Shown here: in pieces, positions 6,803 to 7,835 of the stretch
How the letters are laid out: each line of letters opens with the position of its first letter
Numbering within the stretch: position 1 is the first letter of the stretch
From: an uncultured Chthonomonas sp.
GTDB lineage: Bacteria; Armatimonadota; Chthonomonadetes; Chthonomonadales; CAJBBX01
DNA length: 7,835 nucleotides
Direction: 5' to 3'
Assembly (NCBI GenBank): GCA_903886985.1
Contig: CAISOI010000229.1
Coordinates: 1-7,835, forward strand
Notes under the pieces: model-generated
Seen by the model: only the letters and a program-made list of their open reading frames with translations
Database searches by the model: none
Told to the model about the DNA's origin: nothing
Program-made: the position numbers and the translations under genes

Positions 6803-7555
6803 TTACAAGCCTGTTGGGTGATCAATGAAGACCCAATCCAACCGAAACACGTCATGAAGATGTTTGGCTAGGGCTTTAACCCCAACTGTCTCGGTGGAAT
6901 AATGCCCCGCGTAAATTAAGTTCTTTCCACGCTCTTCGGCCTCAAAATAAGTGTGATGTGCGCCTTCTCCAGTAATAAACGTATCGCAACCTGCTGCCTG
7001 AGCTTCCGCGATCATAGTTCCTGCACCACCGGTCATAACACCTACTTTGTGGCAGATAGACGGACCATGTGCGATTAACAAGGGATCGACTCCGAGAACG
7101 CGTCTTATTGAGTCGACAAGGTCCGCTCTTGATATCTCTGTTGTGCCTATAACACCGATTGGTACTCCATTTATGTGGCCAAATCCGCCATCAATGGTTA
7201 ACCCAAGTTGTCTCGCAAGTACGGGGCAGTTACCAATTTCGGGATGAGCGTCGAGCGGCAGATGGTTGGAATAGACTGCCAGATCGTTTTGAATAATGGT
7301 GGCGATCCGACGATAATATGTTCCCGTAAGAGGTGCCTTTTGACCCCAAAAAAGCCCATGATGCACGATCAACATATCTGCACCTGCAGCTACCGCAGCT
7401 TCAATGGTGAATTGACAGGCGTCGACCGCTACCGCGATCTTCTTGATGTTGCGGCTGCTCTCTACCTGTAGACCATTTATTGCTCCGGGGTAATCGGTAA
7501 TGGAGTTTGTCGCTAGATAATCGTCAAGGTATGAAACCAATTCGCGTAATTGCAT
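6803..7555 (-). CDS. Nif3/YbgI-family dinuclear metal-binding protein
   Basis: Protein of 250 residues, close to E. coli YbgI (247). The family forms hexameric toroids with two metal ions per subunit. It is annotated by homology as GTP cyclohydrolase 1 type 2-like, but its real reaction is uncertain. The metal ligands are visible: His65-His66 in IVHHGLFW, Asp102 in SNHLPLDAHP, and His218 and Glu222 in AGHYSTETVG, matching the YbgI set. Other family marks are the substrate-side GEGAHH at 196-201 and VMTGGAG at 173-179. The domain inserted in some longer Nif3 proteins is absent. I chose ATG 7555 because MQLRELVSYLDDYL fits the family N-terminus; an open extension to a TTG at 7606 adds 17 residues unlike the family. 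There is only a weak purine-rich stretch upstream. It is divergent from the fucosidase gene and leads the membrane-protein gene. Confidence 0.93.
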   Translation of the reverse strand: MQLRELVSYLDDYLATNSITDYPGAINGLQVESSRNIKKIAVAVDACQFTIEAAVAAGADMLIVHHGLFWGQKAPLTGTYYRRIATIIQNDLAVYSNHLPLDAHPEIGNCPVLARQLGLTIDGGFGHINGVPIGVIGTTEISRADLVDSIRRVLGVDPLLIAHGPSICHKVGVMTGGAGTMIAEAQAAGCDTFITGEGAHHTYFEAEERGKNLIYAGHYSTETVGVKALAKHLHDVFRLDWVFIDHPTGL

Positions 7556-7617
7556 TGTCGTTTTACTATTCTCTCTTCGGGCAGGATTCGTAAGGGTACG
7601 GCACAAATATTCAATTC

Positions 7618-7835
7618 ATGTTAACTCTAATTATTGCAGGACTGTTCGCCGCCTCTGCACGGCAAACCTCTAACGTGCCGCGATACGACGGATCGCAAAA
7701 TTTGCTATTTGACCGTGAAGCCATGCACTACACAGAATCCTGCCCTATGGGTAACGGGCGTCTGGGAGCTATGGTTTTCGGCAGAATACGCGATGAACGC
7801 ATTATTCTTAACGAATCCACGATGTGGTCTGGGGC
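7618..7835 (+). CDS. Glycoside hydrolase family 95 (alpha-L-fucosidase type), N-terminal part
   Basis: The frame starts at ATG 7618 and runs off the right edge after 72 complete codons. Residues from about 31 carry the N-terminal signature of GH95 enzymes: LLFDREAMHYTESCPMGNGRLGAMVFG-type sequence, then ERIILNESTMWSG (about 60-72). Family members are usually 700-850 residues and remove alpha-linked fucose (some remove galactose) from glycans by inversion. The catalytic residues lie further on and are not in the window. Residues 1-14 look like a short export signal (hydrophobic LTLIIAGLFAA, possible cleavage at ASA|R), but without the usual basic N-terminus. An in-frame TAA at 7591-7593 leaves no room for a longer start. 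No clear Shine-Dalgarno site is present. Confidence 0.88.
   Translation, partial: MLTLIIAGLFAASARQTSNVPRYDGSQNLLFDREAMHYTESCPMGNGRLGAMVFGRIRDERIILNESTMWSG

Noticed and set aside
6633..6821. Plus-strand open frame of 62 codons opposite the membrane-protein start
   Set aside because: It overlaps the minus-strand gene and its upstream gap, lacks a ribosome binding site and has no recognisable motif.
7556..7606. N-terminal extension of the Nif3-family protein from TTG 7606
   Set aside because: The 17 added residues are polar and unlike the family; the ATG at 7555 gives the expected length and N-terminus.
7556..7617. Divergent promoters between the Nif3-family and GH95 genes
   Set aside because: Two genes diverge from this 62-base gap, so promoters must be near, but no pair of boxes on either strand had acceptable sequence and spacing.

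Overview
This 7.8 kb window is a dense piece of bacterial chromosome of intermediate base composition. It holds one gene cut by the left edge, seven internal reading frames and one gene cut by the right edge. I see no RNA gene, insertion sequence, CRISPR array or phage gene. The organism cannot be fixed from this sequence. Sec-type signal peptides, a DgcN-like (DUF1611) protein, an exported SGNH hydrolase and a GH95-type fucosidase fit an environmental heterotroph. Armatimonadota, Acidobacteriota or Planctomycetota are low-confidence guesses from gene repertoire only.

Layout, plus strand: the C-terminal 399 residues of transketolase (3-1202); after 72 bases, an exported SGNH/GDSL hydrolase (1275-2537) whose stop codon overlaps the start of a DUF1611/DgcN-family protein (2537-3598); 23 bases later a double-GAF sensor histidine kinase (3622-5394); then a receiver-only response regulator (5445-5906). 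Genes from 1275 to 5906 are spaced as one transcription unit. The kinase and regulator form a soluble two-component pair whose output must pass to another protein, because the regulator has no DNA-binding domain.

Layout, minus strand: a Nif3/YbgI-family metal protein (7555-6803) is followed after 48 bases by a small membrane protein (6754-6290). That reading frame is closed by a single TAG and then continues in the same frame for 105 more codons (to 5972). The two halves read as one membrane-anchored, helical-repeat protein interrupted by a nonsense codon. This block converges on the response regulator, with a weak hairpin in the 65-base gap.

At the right edge a glycoside hydrolase family 95 gene (alpha-L-fucosidase type) starts on the plus strand at 7618, divergent from the Nif3-family gene.

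Most genes belong to known families. The points worth a second look are the in-frame TAG at 6290-6292, the unusual phospho-acceptor box of the kinase, and the DUF1611 gene coupled to a secreted hydrolase without its usual DgcA-type partner.
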